NCBI RefSeq assembly: GCF_000003195.3 | Contig: NC_012871.2 | Span: 55,853,802-55,917,801, forward strand | Length of the DNA stretch: 64,000 bases | From: Sorghum bicolor | Taxonomy: Eukaryota > Streptophyta > Magnoliopsida > Poales > Poaceae | Direction: 5' to 3' | Shown: positions 11,591 through 22,856 of the stretch, piece by piece | How the letters are laid out: the number at the start of each line of letters is the position of its first letter | Position numbering within the stretch: position 1 is the stretch's first letter | The notes under the pieces: generated by a model | Databases searched by the model: none | The model's input: only the letters and a program-made list of their open reading frames with translations | What the model was told of the DNA's origin: nothing | Position numbers and translations under genes: made by a program

Positions 11591-12276
11591 AAATCAAACC
11601 ATTGGTCGATAAAAGTTATAACAGATCATGTGCCGATATAATTAATAATGTCCAACTATCGGTCGAGATAACTTTATACTGACGCTACTTACGCCGTCTA
11701 ATGCCATCGGTTGGTGAAATTTTATACTGATTGATTCACAGTCATTACGACTTATGCGACACTTATGGATCAAAGTTAGATGGTGTGTGGTATAGTGTCA
11801 GCAACTCGGCTATAAAATGCGGAGGTGATATAAACAGAGGCTGAGGTCGGTAGAATTTGATATCATAAAATCGGGGATCAAGTTGACATGTTAACAAGGG
11901 CATTTTATGCCATACCCAAAAATCTAACACGAGAAATGATTATTAAAAAACAATAATGTTCCATGGGATGATAGGACCGGGAACATACTTTGAGTGTCGA
12001 AAGGAAATTATTCTCTTGCTTAAGTGAGGATTGTCCACCGAGAAGGCGAGAAGCGTCATATATTATTTATTTTGGCCGCAAGTGCTGGTGCTTGCTTCCG
12101 TAGGTATATTTAGCATCTCCCTGTGTTGATCTATGTGAAAATACAATAGTACAACGCAATAGCCAATAGCCAACAGTTAAACCGTTAAATGACGGATGTT
12201 CGATGCCGCAGTACCAAACACCAGCCTCGAGGGTTGAGTCGCTGACTGACTTCTTGTCCTACAGCCCCGAGCTGCT
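11591..12276 (+). other. Unassigned sequence between LINE and DNA transposon
   Basis: No coding region is supported. A phrase like GGTCGATAAAAGTTATA recurs in diverged form (about 11605-11625 and 11665-11690), which hints at an old repeat. The last 90 bases (from about 12190) match the unplaced repeat that also occurs near 43240 and 43620. Confidence 0.35.
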
Positions 12277-13376
12277 CACACTAATATAGAAATCATTTTT
12301 ACTAACAGTTCCTGTTTCTAATAGAGAAGAGCGATTTGGGAAACTACTCGTAACCTTCACGGGAAACAGTATAGCTAACAAACCATTGTTGGAGATCAAT
12401 TTTCAGGGGATGGTTCTACCGAGTAAATCATCAAGTAAATCGTCACTAAAAATATACTTCTTTTCAGGGACCGTCAGTTTAAAAGAACCGCCCCCTAAAA
12501 ATAAGATATTCAAGAATAATTGCTTATATCAATCGTCTCTCGTCTCTGATAGGCGATTTCAAGGAGCGGTTTTTTTGAGTCCACCGTCCCTAAAATTGTT
12601 TTTTAAGAGCGGTTACTAAGTCAACTATTCTTAAAAATAGCTATAGTAAAAATAAATTTATATAATTTTAAATGAAGTCAGATAAAGACAAATATATATC
12701 AAAATTATAGATTTCAATGAGATCTAAAACTTTATAGTTGATAAAATATTTGTTTGAGATCATTTAGGATTCCATATATATATATATAATGAAGCTCTCA
12801 GATTTTGAATTTTGATTTTTTAATTTTTTTAAATGGCCATAGATGGAGACATGTTCTATATCAAAGTTGTAGTGCTCGATGAGATCCAAAACTTTGTAGT
12901 TGACATTTTTTAATTTAAGATTGTTTACTAGTCAAAATATTGATTACAAAATTCATATATATTAGTACAAATAGGTCTGGTGTGGCGGTAGGAGGTTAAA
13001 CACATCAGGCGAGAGGTCGTTGGTTAAATCCCAGCGGCTACACTTTGTTAGAAATAGTTAATATTAAATCCAGAGTGATTGGTGGTCGGTCCTTCGGGCC
13101 GTGTTAAATTTTATTTTCATATTTTTACAACTTCTAAATGTTTTTTTTCAAAAAAGAACCCCGTAAACTATTTTTAAGGATGGTAGTCATCTAACTCTAA
13201 AAATTGATTTTTAAGAATGGTTGAAGGAACCATTTCTGAAAATCAATTGTAGGGATCGTTTTAAAACCATCTCTGAAAATAACTTATTTTTACAATCGTC
13301 GGCGTAGTATCAGTTTTGCTAACTTAATTTGAAGATCATTTTGATCGTCTGTAAAAAAAAATTGTGTACTTGTGTG
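12277..13376. mobile_element. Small non-autonomous CACTA-like DNA transposon
   Basis: The left end reads CACACTAATATAG and the right end, reversed, CACACAAGTACAC, both followed by T-rich DNA and a short ACAG or ACTAACAG phrase. Inside both ends, phrases like CCTAAAAATAAG or TCTGAAAATAAC recur in opposite orientation (about 12480-12510 and 13190-13300). This is typical of subterminal repeats. There is no transposase. The sequence to the left (12190-12276) and right (13377-13600) matches the intact repeat at 43240-43480, which lacks this insertion and so serves as a related empty site. The exact ends and target duplication are uncertain by a few bases. Confidence 0.5.
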
Positions 13377-13640
13377 ATGTACGCAAGTTGCGTCACTTTA
13401 ATTACCAAAAGAAATGCCATACTAACTATTCTGAATGAGTTGACATTGGTGAACTCTGAACCTTTCTTGATGCAGACCAAAACTCTTAGTATGGATCAGA
13501 AACAATGAAGCTACGTTGGCCGCTTTCTAAAATTTCACTGACTACATTTTTCTTGTACCAGGTTGCTGGTTTTATTACCATAGTTGGCAAATATAATGTA
13601 CTTCTAAGCAGCAAAGTGACTAGTACTTTGGTATCCGAAA
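13377..13640 (+). repeat. Low-copy dispersed repeat, copy 1 (right half)
   Basis: This segment resembles 43290-43480 and, more weakly, 43740-43850. They share GAGTTGACATTG, CTCTGAACCTTTCTTGATG, AACAATGAAGC and CTAAAATTTCA. The left half of copy 1 is at about 12190-12276, and the CACTA-like element lies between the halves. I find no ORF in it and cannot assign it to a transposon class. It could be an old transposon or a duplicated host non-coding segment. Confidence 0.5.
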
Positions 13641-13874
13641 CTGTTGGCACTAAGAAAAGCTCAAAACACGTTTTTTAGGTCGCTAGATAATCCGACAAGG
13701 CATTTATGAGCTAGAGAGGGGGGAGTGGGAACCTTTAGTCCATCTTGCTTAGGGAAGTAGATGTAGCCATATTTAAATATGGAACTCCTCTCACCAGTAC
13801 GGGGAAGGGCTTTAGCCTCGGGCCGTAAGCGCCTTTAGTCCCGGCTACGGAACCGGGGCTAAGGTTTCGGAACT

Positions 13875-14033
13875 AAATGTCCCATCTATAGTCCCGGTTC
13901 CCTGGACCGGGACTAAAGGTCCACTTTTAGTCCCGGTAGGTAACAGCAACCGGGACTAAAAGGTGCGCCAGGGTGTGCCACCTGGCCTCCACTTTTAGTC
14001 CCGGTTGTTGCTACCAACCGGGACTAAAGACTT
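13875..14033. repeat. Subterminal palindromes, TTTAGTCCCGG type
   Basis: Three inverted repeats lie in a row with arms TTTAGTCCCGG and CCGGGACTAAA. Their loops differ (for example around CCTGGA, GTAACAGC and TTGCTACC). A fourth copy is at about 15400-15438 near the other end. In CACTA elements such subterminal repeats are the binding sites for TnpA-type proteins. Confidence 0.75.
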
Positions 14034-14279
14034 TTTTTTTTCTTTTTATTTGGTTTTCCATTTAGGGTTTACAATTATGTTATTGTTATTTTCGAATGCG
14101 TATTGTTTGCTGGTAGTTTATGGAACGCGCACCTATAATTTATATAATTTAAAGGATTACATATAAATATACTATAAAACACTATATATATAAATAATAT
14201 GTATCTATAGGTCCATAATAAAATATTTACACATATGCTTCACGGACAAAGTATTTACAACACAATTTATCTCCACCAC

Positions 14280-15390
14280 TCAAGCATCGTACAAATGATC
14301 ATCGTTATTTGGTTTCATCTGCTCCTGAGGGTTGAAGTAGCACTCGCCGCCGGAATCCAGGACTTGGTCATTAAGAAATCCTGCGATTGTCTCCTGAATT
14401 CCTTTTAGGCGCACCGCATCCAACACCTGCTCCTTCAGCCACATCTCCTTTAATAGACATTAAAGAAAAAAGTTAGAGGTATAAATAGGATTTATTAAAT
14501 AGCAACAAATAAATAAAATAAACTTATTATATATACATGTTACATACTTTTAGGTGCTCAAGATTAGTTCTTTTGGCATACACCGTCATAAACTCGCACA
14601 CATAGTAGCCACACCAATTGTTGCCCGGTGTCTGCTGTAGAACCCACTGAAGTAAGATGGGCTTTGAAAGTGCTGCATTCAACTCTGGACGGTGTTTCTG
14701 CACGAACCCAGCCCAAACCCTAGCAATAAAACGATCATTATTAATTATCCATTACCAAGTTAAAAGAGCAGAATTTAATATATAGAGATCGGAGTTACCC
14801 TTGGATAATATCTATCATTTCTTGGTAATCATCCTGTGGTTTTCTCAATGAGTCATAGATTACCAATTGACATTGCCAGAGATCAATGACAATTAGTATC
14901 CAATGAAAGCTGCATTTGTGTGCATATGTAGGCAAAATTAGTATATATCTTCATATTGATCTGATTAATTAGTTAAATAGAATGTACACACGATAACGAC
15001 ACTTACTTAAAGTTGTAGGGAAAGAGTATATATCTTTTATCTTTTTGGTTGATCAAGAACCTCCGTAGATTTCTCTCCGTTTGAGTTCTCCATAAAACAT
15101 ACGGGGTCTTGTGGTCTTTGAATACAACATTTGGATCGACAAATCCAATCTTCTTGTCATTTCTAACTCTGAGGTCCCTCATCATGTTTCTGTATATGTA
15201 TAGCGGGTTTCTGTAATTAGTTATATATATACATGATAACTTACAGAGACATTATTGAAAGGAAGAATCACTTACAGACAGAAGCAACTCATTAGAGATT
15301 TGTCAAGAGCGTCCATGTGGCATAGTTGGTGTAGCTCATTAAATTGAACATAAATAATATCATCACCACGGAAGTAATGATAATAGCCGT
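14280..15390 (-). CDS. ULP1-like (C48) cysteine protease gene of the CACTA derivative
   Basis: Five exons can be read on the minus strand with GT/AG borders: about 15390-15276, 15189-15007, 14909-14799, 14719-14548 and 14447-14280. Exon 1 is truncated at its 5' side by the deletion that joins it to a palindrome and begins at YYHYFRGDD. The catalytic His is in FHWILIVID (exon 3), the Asp in VIYDSLRKP (exon 3), and the Cys in NNWCGYYVCEFM (exon 4). The protein ends NNDDHLYDA. I see no stop codon or frameshift inside these exons. ULP1 proteases cleave SUMO or related conjugates. Their presence in plant CACTA and Mutator-like elements is established, but their role in transposition is not. The gene has no start codon of its own that I can identify. 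Confidence 0.7.
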
Positions 15391-15520
15391 TGGGCAGGGG
15401 ACTTTTAGTCCCGGTTGGTCTCACCAACCGGGACTAAATATGTTTTTGTCTCGGACGCTGTTTTGGTCAAGATTATTGTTCATTTTAGACAAGTGAGCAA
15501 AAGTCTGTTCTGTAGTAGTG

Positions 15521-15892
15521 TCTCCACCTCTTCAAGTGTAGTGTGAGGAGAAAGAATGCCCGCGCACACTCTTCATGCAGGGCCGGGGTACAGGGCGCGC
15601 TGAAATCCAGCTCCTCGCTTTTGCTGTTTTAGTTTTTAGTTACGTGGTCTTTTAATTTGCAGCTAGTAGTTCTAAACGGTTTAGATCATGATCATGACAC
15701 GAGATCGATCAGATTGGACAAGCATATTGGCCACGCCAAAATGTATCTAATGGTGCGAGGGTTTTTGCGTCTTTTCATTGCTGCGCTGCCGCCATAGTTG
15801 CTCCTTCTAAAGCGCCTACATGCACCGGCGATTGAAAAGTAGGTCTCTAGAACCCTCGGCCTTACTGCACTAGGAGAGGACGAATAAGGTTT
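15521..15892 (+). other. Unassigned sequence
   Basis: No ORF, RNA gene or transposon end is supported. It has mixed GC content and a short symmetrical stretch GATCATGATCATG near 15690. It separates the CACTA terminal repeat from the Tat relic and may be the unreadable upstream part of that relic. Confidence 0.3.
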
Positions 15893-16161
15893 TTGGGATG
15901 TAATATTATGGTTAATCGGCTTAAAAAATGGTCAAGATGTTGGTACAATAATTATTTTTTGATAATAGTGCTGTTTGAGATGTCAAGACGATCAAACTGC
16001 AGTTGCACCAACATTCAAGCTGAATGTGAAGCTTTCTTATTCAGCTTGGGAATATTGCAATTCATGGAGGTAAAATATATTGAAGCCTTTGGTGATATTT
16101 ACTGGTGGTACAACAAGTTGCTAGTTCTTTTCAACACTTGGAGAATCACCTATTGCATATC
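15893..16161 (+). pseudogene. Tat pol relic, part 1: archaeal-type RNase H
   Basis: Translation gives a degenerate copy of the second (archaeal-like) RNase H found in Tat-lineage elements: FEMS, then NIQAECEAFLFSLGILQF with the catalytic Glu, then VKYIEAFGD with a catalytic Asp. The frame is cut by element B at 16162 and picks up at 36154 with HDKCLGVIVYFAEF and then HFPRHVNNETDVL, the expected next part of this domain. Further parts lie at 36480-36630 and 39228-39350. It is the oldest recognisable layer in the central region. Confidence 0.75.
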
Positions 16162-17363
16162 TGTTGACGATAGATAACTTCTAATTTTAACCGTCAACTA
16201 GACATGAAAATGGATCTATTAGCAAACACCTAGTAGATATAGGGTTATCACTAACATAATTCCACGAGTTTTGGTGAATGTCTATTTCTGCACGGTGTCC
16301 GCTAAAAATAACCAAAGTTGGTCCACATGTCATGTTTACATAGAGAGAACACCACGAACGTCAACTTTTCTGTAATCTATAAGGTTCGAGGAGGCTCCAG
16401 ACCGAACGGGAGGCAAAACAAGCACGGGTGACGGGCTGCCCGCCCCACTAGCTGAACCAATCAGCTTCAACCTCGCGGATCCTGCCTCCACCGACTTTAA
16501 GGATTAATCTTAAGCGCACGTTTAAGTTGGTTTGATCCAAGGGTTGTGGTGCTTCCTAGGGGGCTATAAATACAACCTTGACACCCTAGAGGCATCTCCT
16601 TCATCTTCTTCATTAGCTATCTCTATAGCAAAAACTAGGGTTTCATCAAGTAGAGAAGTAAAGGTCCTTCTAGTTCATCTAGTTCTAGTTGTCTAGTTGT
16701 ATCTAGATTAGAGGGAGAGAGAAGAGGACAGAGCCAAGGAGGAGCCAGATCTGTTGGATCTTCCTCAACATTGTATATTTGCAGGAACCAGTTCGTCTTT
16801 GGTTAATCTCCAGGTAGTTCAATTATATAATTCTTGAGTTCTTATTTAATTTTCATATTTACCTTTAAGTTATTTATTGGATTCCCACTTGCATCGAGTG
16901 CTCTAGTTCTTGCAGCGCTAGAGTAGTAATTAATAGGTTAAGCGTGGTGCTTAGTCTTGTAATTACCTGGAATTGCACCCGATCCAACATATTGTTGTGG
17001 TAGTCCCAAGATTGTGACAGTCTTGACGGCCGACTTATTCCACCACGTTAGGATTGGTGTTGTAGGACCATAGTCAGAGCTTCCTAGCCCCGATCTCATC
17101 TCTTTCCGTGGTTAGTGTTCTGATATCCCGAAATACATAACCTTTGAGTAAATCCTAATTCCTAGATCAACCTATAGAACTCTTAGGAAAATTCCTCTCT
17201 ACCCTACAATATTATATATAGTTATCACTGGGCGTTCTAGAACGCAACTAGTACACTTCACGTTCCCCGTGGAAAATTGATACCTTAGAATACTCCCGGG
17301 TGAAAGCTACATCGGTATCCGTGCGCTTGCGGATTTTTTTGTGTGTGTTTAAAATACGCAACA
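16162..17363 (+). repeat. 5' LTR of element B
   Basis: It begins TGTTGACGATAG and ends ATACGCAACA, 1202 bp. A TATA box (CTATAAATAC, about 16563-16572) follows GC-rich DNA and lies close upstream of a CTTCATCTTCTTC pyrimidine-rich stretch, as in plant retrotransposon promoters. The duplicated base group ATATC lies immediately before it. Confidence 0.9.
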
Positions 17364-17370
17364 AGCTTTC

Positions 17371-17389
17371 TGGCGCCGTTGTCGGGGAA
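17371..17389 (+). promoter_or_regulatory. Primer binding site of element B (tRNA-Asp)
   Basis: TGGCGCCGTTGTCGGGGAA, eight bases after the LTR. It matches the complement of the plant tRNA-Asp 3' end with one mismatch (T where the tRNA calls for C). Confidence 0.85.
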
Positions 17390-17423
17390 TGGTAATTGTG
17401 CTAGTTCCGAGCCAAGTTCGTCC

Positions 17424-18378
17424 ATGTATCCTTTTTCTTTTACCACCATTCTCACCTCACCACAAACATCAACCACCACCAACCATATGAATTCCATGCC
17501 TATCTATCAAAATGTTGTACCCACGAGCACAAGCTTAGAGCCCCTAGAGCCCATGATTCTCATATCTAGCTATGAGCTGCACCCATGTTTGGTTGCAATA
17601 GGTCAAAACCAACCCTTATCTATAGCCAAGGTCCTATCATTAAATCAAGAAGGTAATGAACTTTTGGCTACACTAAGGGAATTTTACAATCTTCTTATAA
17701 ATTTAGGTTTCGACCTAGCCTTACAAGACCCTGTTCTTCTTCAACATCCTTATACGGGTCTTGATAATACGACCTTTGGAAGATGGAAGGATGGCAAGTC
17801 TAGTGATGCCATAGTACGAGAGCAAAACCACCTAGAATACAATCCTATCTTCTCCCCTTCTATGCCCACAATAGATGACTTCTATGAACCCACCATTGAA
17901 TCCATCCTTGACTCAAATGAATCATCTAATGTTCTTTTTCCTAAACCTCCTGACAATCTTAGAAATCCATCTACACATCCCACACATAGGAATCATCTAG
18001 ACCATAAGGAGGATCAAGAAGAGCAACATCAATGGCTAAAGAGCATTAAAAACCAATATGCTATTGCTATTGAATGTGTGGATGAGGCCTTATATCAATT
18101 CGAAAGGCAATCCAAGGGAATTTTTGGACATATATGTTGAGTCACCTGTGGAAGTAGAAAATAATGGAGATTTCAATGAGCTAGGAAGCTACTTCATTAA
18201 CACCCCATTAGTTCCTTTCTCATATGAAAAATCTCCTGGTTCACTTAGTCTCTCTAACATTACCCCACATGAGATCTTCAACCCCCTCATGCTCCCTGTT
18301 CCTAAAGTTTTCAAAAGGGTGGTTGTAGATACATATGCTTGTCATAAATATTGTAGATCTCGTTGTGGTGAATCTTGA
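17424..18378 (+). pseudogene. Unclassified ORF of element B (one frameshift)
   Basis: From the ATG at 17424 the frame runs about 239 codons to 18140. A second frame (about 18100-18378) continues in the same style, so a single frameshift near 18100 splits an original protein of about 315 residues. It starts with a Thr/Ser/Pro-rich stretch. A central region has RWKDGKSSDAIVREQNHLEY, followed by an acidic Asn/Pro-rich stretch. The end contains LPVPKVFKRVVVDTYACHK and Cys-rich residues. I recall this end from unclassified grass retrotransposon proteins, but no named domain is visible. It may be a Gag-derived packaging protein (inference from its place right after the primer site). Confidence 0.5.
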
Positions 18379-21300
18379 GAGTAGTACAGTTAGATTGGTG
18401 TTGGAAGGGAACCACTTCACCAAATCACATCTTGAAGGTTTCCCAAGGACAAGCTTAGTGTCCTAAAACAAGCATAGTTTAGACCATGACATGAGTGTTC
18501 ACCTTTCTACTGCGTTACCCTTGTTAATTGAGCATAAAGTTATAATTGTGAAAATATTCCTTTGGGTATTCTTGTCACTAACCTTACCAGGTTTGGAGCA
18601 AAAGATCAAAGGAATGACAAACGCAGGTATGTCCAACCAATCATTATGCAACATTGAATTACTTTCATCCAATCTTGATTTTTGCAAAAGACAAGCTTGG
18701 GGGATATGCTTTCATAGATACATCTCTTGCCATGTTGCTACATGATCTTGGTTGTCCCTACCTTTAGGATATGCTCAATTTGCTAAACAATAATCATGGC
18801 CTTTCATCACTATTTGAGTAAAACATCTATAATGCTTTCATGTCACCTTTGTTTACTATAGTATGCGTAGGCTTTGAAGTATGTTCATATCTCTTGAATG
18901 AAGCATGGTGCTTCGTTTAGGAGTAGTGACCTTTCTTCAAAAGGCTTTTAAGTTAAGCATGGTGCTTAGGTTAAAATGCCTTCTTAAATTAAATTAGACG
19001 TGATGTCTAGGTTGATTTTTGAGCGGATGGTATGTTGTAGTATATATTGGATATTTTGTTGGCCTAACCCCTGCAGGAAAACTTATAATACCAAATTCAA
19101 AATAGGAAAGTCCTAAGATGAACTCACTCTAGAGATGAAGAGAGACACCATAATTTTGCACAAGGGAGACACAACTCACTTGTGGCCAAGAAGAAAGAAG
19201 GGTGCTACAAAACATGATCCATGATCAAAGCACTCACTCCATGGAGTTGCATTCTCTTGTCAATCACTAATTATTCGGAATCAAGAAAAGATTGACAAGA
19301 GAAAAGCATGTAAAGATCTGCACTCTCACCTTTGAGGTCGTGAAGCTGAGACATGAGGAAGAAAGGCCAAGTCCTCTAGCTGATCCAACCAAGTTCATCC
19401 TCATCGCTCCACACGCTGGTTTGCAACCTCTAAATTCACTATTACTTTATTTCTATAAGTTTGAGTTGATTCATAATGCCTATATTTGAGAATCAAAACA
19501 TAAGATGGCTAAATAAAATCAATCCTTTAGAAAAAAGTAACTATGAATAATAAATGTGCGATGCTAAGTATGATCAAGCAAGTTCTTTGTAGCATAGAAA
19601 GTGACCCTTAGCTGTATTAGAACAATGCCTTTGTTATTACTTGTATATTCCTTCGGGTATGTGTTGTCTACTAATGATTTGCAGGGATAAAATTATAAGA
19701 AGAGCTAAAGGTCCAAGCACAAATTAGATAGAGAACAACCAATAACATAAGGTAAGAAAGGAGTACAACAAAGGAGACCAGTTGTCCAAAAGACACGTGA
19801 CTAGCCAAGCAAGGAAAGCTTTAACAAGATGCTACTGCTTCAACATGCTTCAATACTATATTTAACATCTCTTGGTAAGTGATCATTACTTCCAAAATAT
19901 CCTCCTTGATTTTGGCATGCACATAAGTAGAGAGCCAACCATGTTTTGAGTTACAACCTCATTTGAATCAATCTAATTAACTAAACATGTTCAATTCTTT
20001 ATGCTTGTTCCTGGCGTCAATTTCTGGGTCTCATAGCTTTTAATTCAATGATCTAAAATGTTGCACATCCTATCTTTGGAAGATGATAGTCATAATCATG
20101 AAGTTATATGCATAGGTAGACTATTCTTCCATAAGGTTGAGTAATCTAATCTGCCAAATGTATTTAATGCCACATTTTTGCTCATTGCTTGATGTTATTG
20201 CCCATGTTTAGATAGAGCATAACACATGAATAACAACTTTATCTCGTTCAATGTGCTTAAGGTTAGGGAGTAATGAACAAAACTTTTGATTCTGTTGGTG
20301 TATTCGCACCAACAGAACCCATGCACTTGATCTCTGCCTTATCTCTACGAGCAGGACACACTTGAGTCAACTCCCTGAGAATCCTACAAGTGAAGATCCT
20401 AGACTTATGAACATGCACACTGAGCAAAGATGCTACTAGCTCCTAGAAGTAGTACTTGACTCTAAACATGGGTGACATCATCTCAAGGGGTGCAACTATC
20501 ATGGTGTCTAACTTTGGGACTAGATAAAGCACCTAAGGAATTAACATGGTAAGAGGTCCTATTTGGAGGACTTAAAATCACCGGACATTCCGCCAAGAGG
20601 TAACTTGGTGTTTATCTGCATTGTCCTTTAGCATATTTACTTCTCTTAATTGTATTAGTAGTTGCATCTTTATTATTGCTGCATTGGAAAAGAAAATAAA
20701 TATGTATTGCACTGCATCTAAAAATACTAAGCCTCATGTATTTAATATATGATGCAACAGCTTACATACTTATCTATTGTGGAGGCACAAAAAAATAAGT
20801 TTTAGCATCTTTATTTTTCTGTCTCCATACCATAAAATATAAAAAGCATAAAAATATATTGATCCTACTAAAAGATAAATAAGTATAAGAAAGTTCTAGA
20901 CTCCCAAAGCTTAGAGATTTATTACTAATGCTTAATTAGTTCCACAAGCTTTGTTGTCTATTTGAGTTTCACAGGCTTTAAAGTATCATGAAGAATTAAC
21001 AAGCAGAAGGACGTCCTGTCCCCTGTCGGAGTACTGTTCATAGCAGACAAGTGTTGTTTCTAATAGCAAATACCCATGACACTCCAGGAGGATCAGTACA
21101 CCTTCACTGCCCATTAGCAACCTCATCAGACTATGTCAACATCCAGCTTGGGGGAGAGCAACCCCCGTATACCGAGCTAAGTATCCCTTACTCATTTATC
21201 TATTTATTCCTAGTGCGTTATGACAAGATAAAAAGATGAATAATCTTAGAAACCAAATAAATATTTTATCTTTCATAATTAATCTTGCTAGGAGAGCTCT

Positions 21301-22841
21301 TGATGAATCTGTTAAAATGAACCTCTAGAATAAGCTCTTACATGGAGATGATGAATAGTTGCTCTGCCGTAATTCCTTGAAAGTACCTAGTTTTCAACCT
21401 TGTACTCCCTTGAGTTTTAGACACAACTGTTTAGACTTAAGATTTTGCGCTGGGCCTAAAACTTGTGGGTAGCGAATGCTTGATCTAAGTCAAGGTAGTT
21501 GACAGATATGATATGGGAATGTTTTGAGCTGCTATTAATCTTGCTCCTAGAGATACTAGAGTTATGGAGAATTTAATTTAAAAATCTTAAATGACTACAT
21601 GATGAGTTCCTTTATGACAAGAGTTTAAAATGCCCACCATAGCCAAATACTCATGCTTGATAGATTAGGAAACCCTTCCACTTATATATTTCAATCTATA
21701 AGCATTGAGGGTATTTAAGCTGTGTAGACCCTAAGAAACTAGTCATACAGCTAAAGTCAATATTATGTGCTCTCCATCTATTGACATTAGCTACTTCTAT
21801 CCTTAGAAGTATGCAACCACTTACATCCACCACATTCACTATGTGCTACTTCTGTTCCTGGAAGTACCACCGACATATATGCACTACACTTTGTGTTGTT
21901 TATATCCTAAAGACACGCACCTATGCTGCTCCAACCCAGGGAGTACGCATTCATTCACCCATAAACATTCCACATCCACTTATAAAATGTTCTACTCCTA
22001 CACTAGGAGAAGACACCCAAAAATATTCAATGTCTTATTCTACTTATCCAATAAAGCTCTAGATATTTCAGTTGATACTCCCTACTGTTATCAGTGCATT
22101 AAAAAGTTTGGCTGATCTCTAAAAAAGAAAGAGAGAGAAAAAGAAAGAAAGGGGACAAAAGTCCCAATGCAAAAGAAAAGAAAGACAACCAAGTTCTTGT
22201 TCTCAGATTAGGGAGGTATGTTATCCCTAGGGAGCAATTGTAGAAATAGATGTTCACTATCAGTTATCACCCCTCATAACCACTTTCATTCTTATCATTA
22301 ACTTCATTCACTGCACATATGACTTATAGTTAGTTTCTTTGGATCCATGGTTTAACTATGCAATGTATGCAAGTAGGTTTGAATTGTCTTTCCCACCTAT
22401 GAGCTCCACATAAGCCAATTAAAAGTAGGGTGAGAGAGAAGGTAGTTATGTCTTAGTGATATAAATACCATATTCTGAGAGAAGGCATATTCACTTGCCT
22501 TGGAGAGGATCCAAAAATACCACATATGAGAGACTGGAAAGGGTCATACAAGGAACTCTGAGTTTTATTTGAAAACACTGCAAAAAAAACTCCGAAAAAA
22601 TAGTTTATCAAAGAGTGAGTAACATAGCGCTTGACTTAACTGTTTTGTCTTCCAACTGCTCAAGACCTAAGTAATAGCTATAAGGTCCATGGTCAAAGGT
22701 AATATGAGTGAGTCTTGAGTCAGAATAGTTCACTCTAATTTGGAGGTGAGTCCTTGTTTGAATGCATGTGAGGCATGAAAGCATTGTAGCAACTCCTGAT
22801 CCATCACTTAGTCTATCTTTGCTCAGAGACAAGCAAAAGAT
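18379..22841 (+). other. Non-coding internal region of element B
   Basis: About 4.5 kb without a supported gene. It repeats the phrase AGCTTGGGGGA (18695 and 21147). A strong stem-loop lies at 20290-20317, and a purine tract rich in GAAAG at about 22118-22190. The block at about 21690-22060 is conserved, inverted, in element A (about 670-960). Conservation of non-coding DNA between two related non-autonomous elements suggests a role in RNA packaging or expression (inference). All short frames here look accidental. Confidence 0.6.
20290..20317 (+). other. Stem-loop in element B internal RNA
   Basis: Perfect 11-bp arms TTCTGTTGGTG and CACCAACAGAA enclose a six-base loop TATTCG. It stands out in otherwise unstructured AT-rich sequence. 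Its function is unknown. A dimerisation or packaging signal would fit the location. Confidence 0.45.
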
Positions 22842-22856
22842 AAGTTTGGGGGAGTT
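22842..22856 (+). promoter_or_regulatory. Polypurine tract of element B
   Basis: AGTTTGGGGGAGTT lies directly before the 3' LTR start TGTTGATGG at 22857. This is the usual place for the plus-strand primer, although T residues interrupt the purines. Confidence 0.65.

Larger units (their letters stand above)
13790..15520 (-). mobile_element. CACTA deletion derivative carrying a ULP1 gene
   Basis: On the minus strand the element starts at 15520 with a CACTA terminal repeat (CACTACTACAGAACAG). Next comes one palindrome of the GGGACTAAA type (about 15400-15438), then a ULP1-like gene (about 15390-14280), then at least three more palindromes (about 13875-14033). The tnpD and tnpA parts are gone: the palindrome joins the gene directly near 15395. 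I could not find the far terminal repeat, which should be left of about 13790, so that boundary is approximate. The palindromes differ in sequence from those of the CACTA at 45250, so the two are different families. Confidence 0.7.

Noticed and set aside
13870..14035. CRISPR-like array
   Set aside because: The repeats are palindromes of a CACTA subterminal region with no regular spacers, in a plant genome.
14280..15390. Host SUMO protease gene
   Set aside because: It lies between CACTA palindromes and a terminal repeat, and a homologue sits in the CACTA gene at 56800-57954, so it is transposon-borne.
18058..22115. Other short frames inside element B
   Set aside because: They lack any protein motif, overlap in different frames, and fall in the long non-coding internal region. 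The exception is the frame joined to the element's main ORF by a frameshift.
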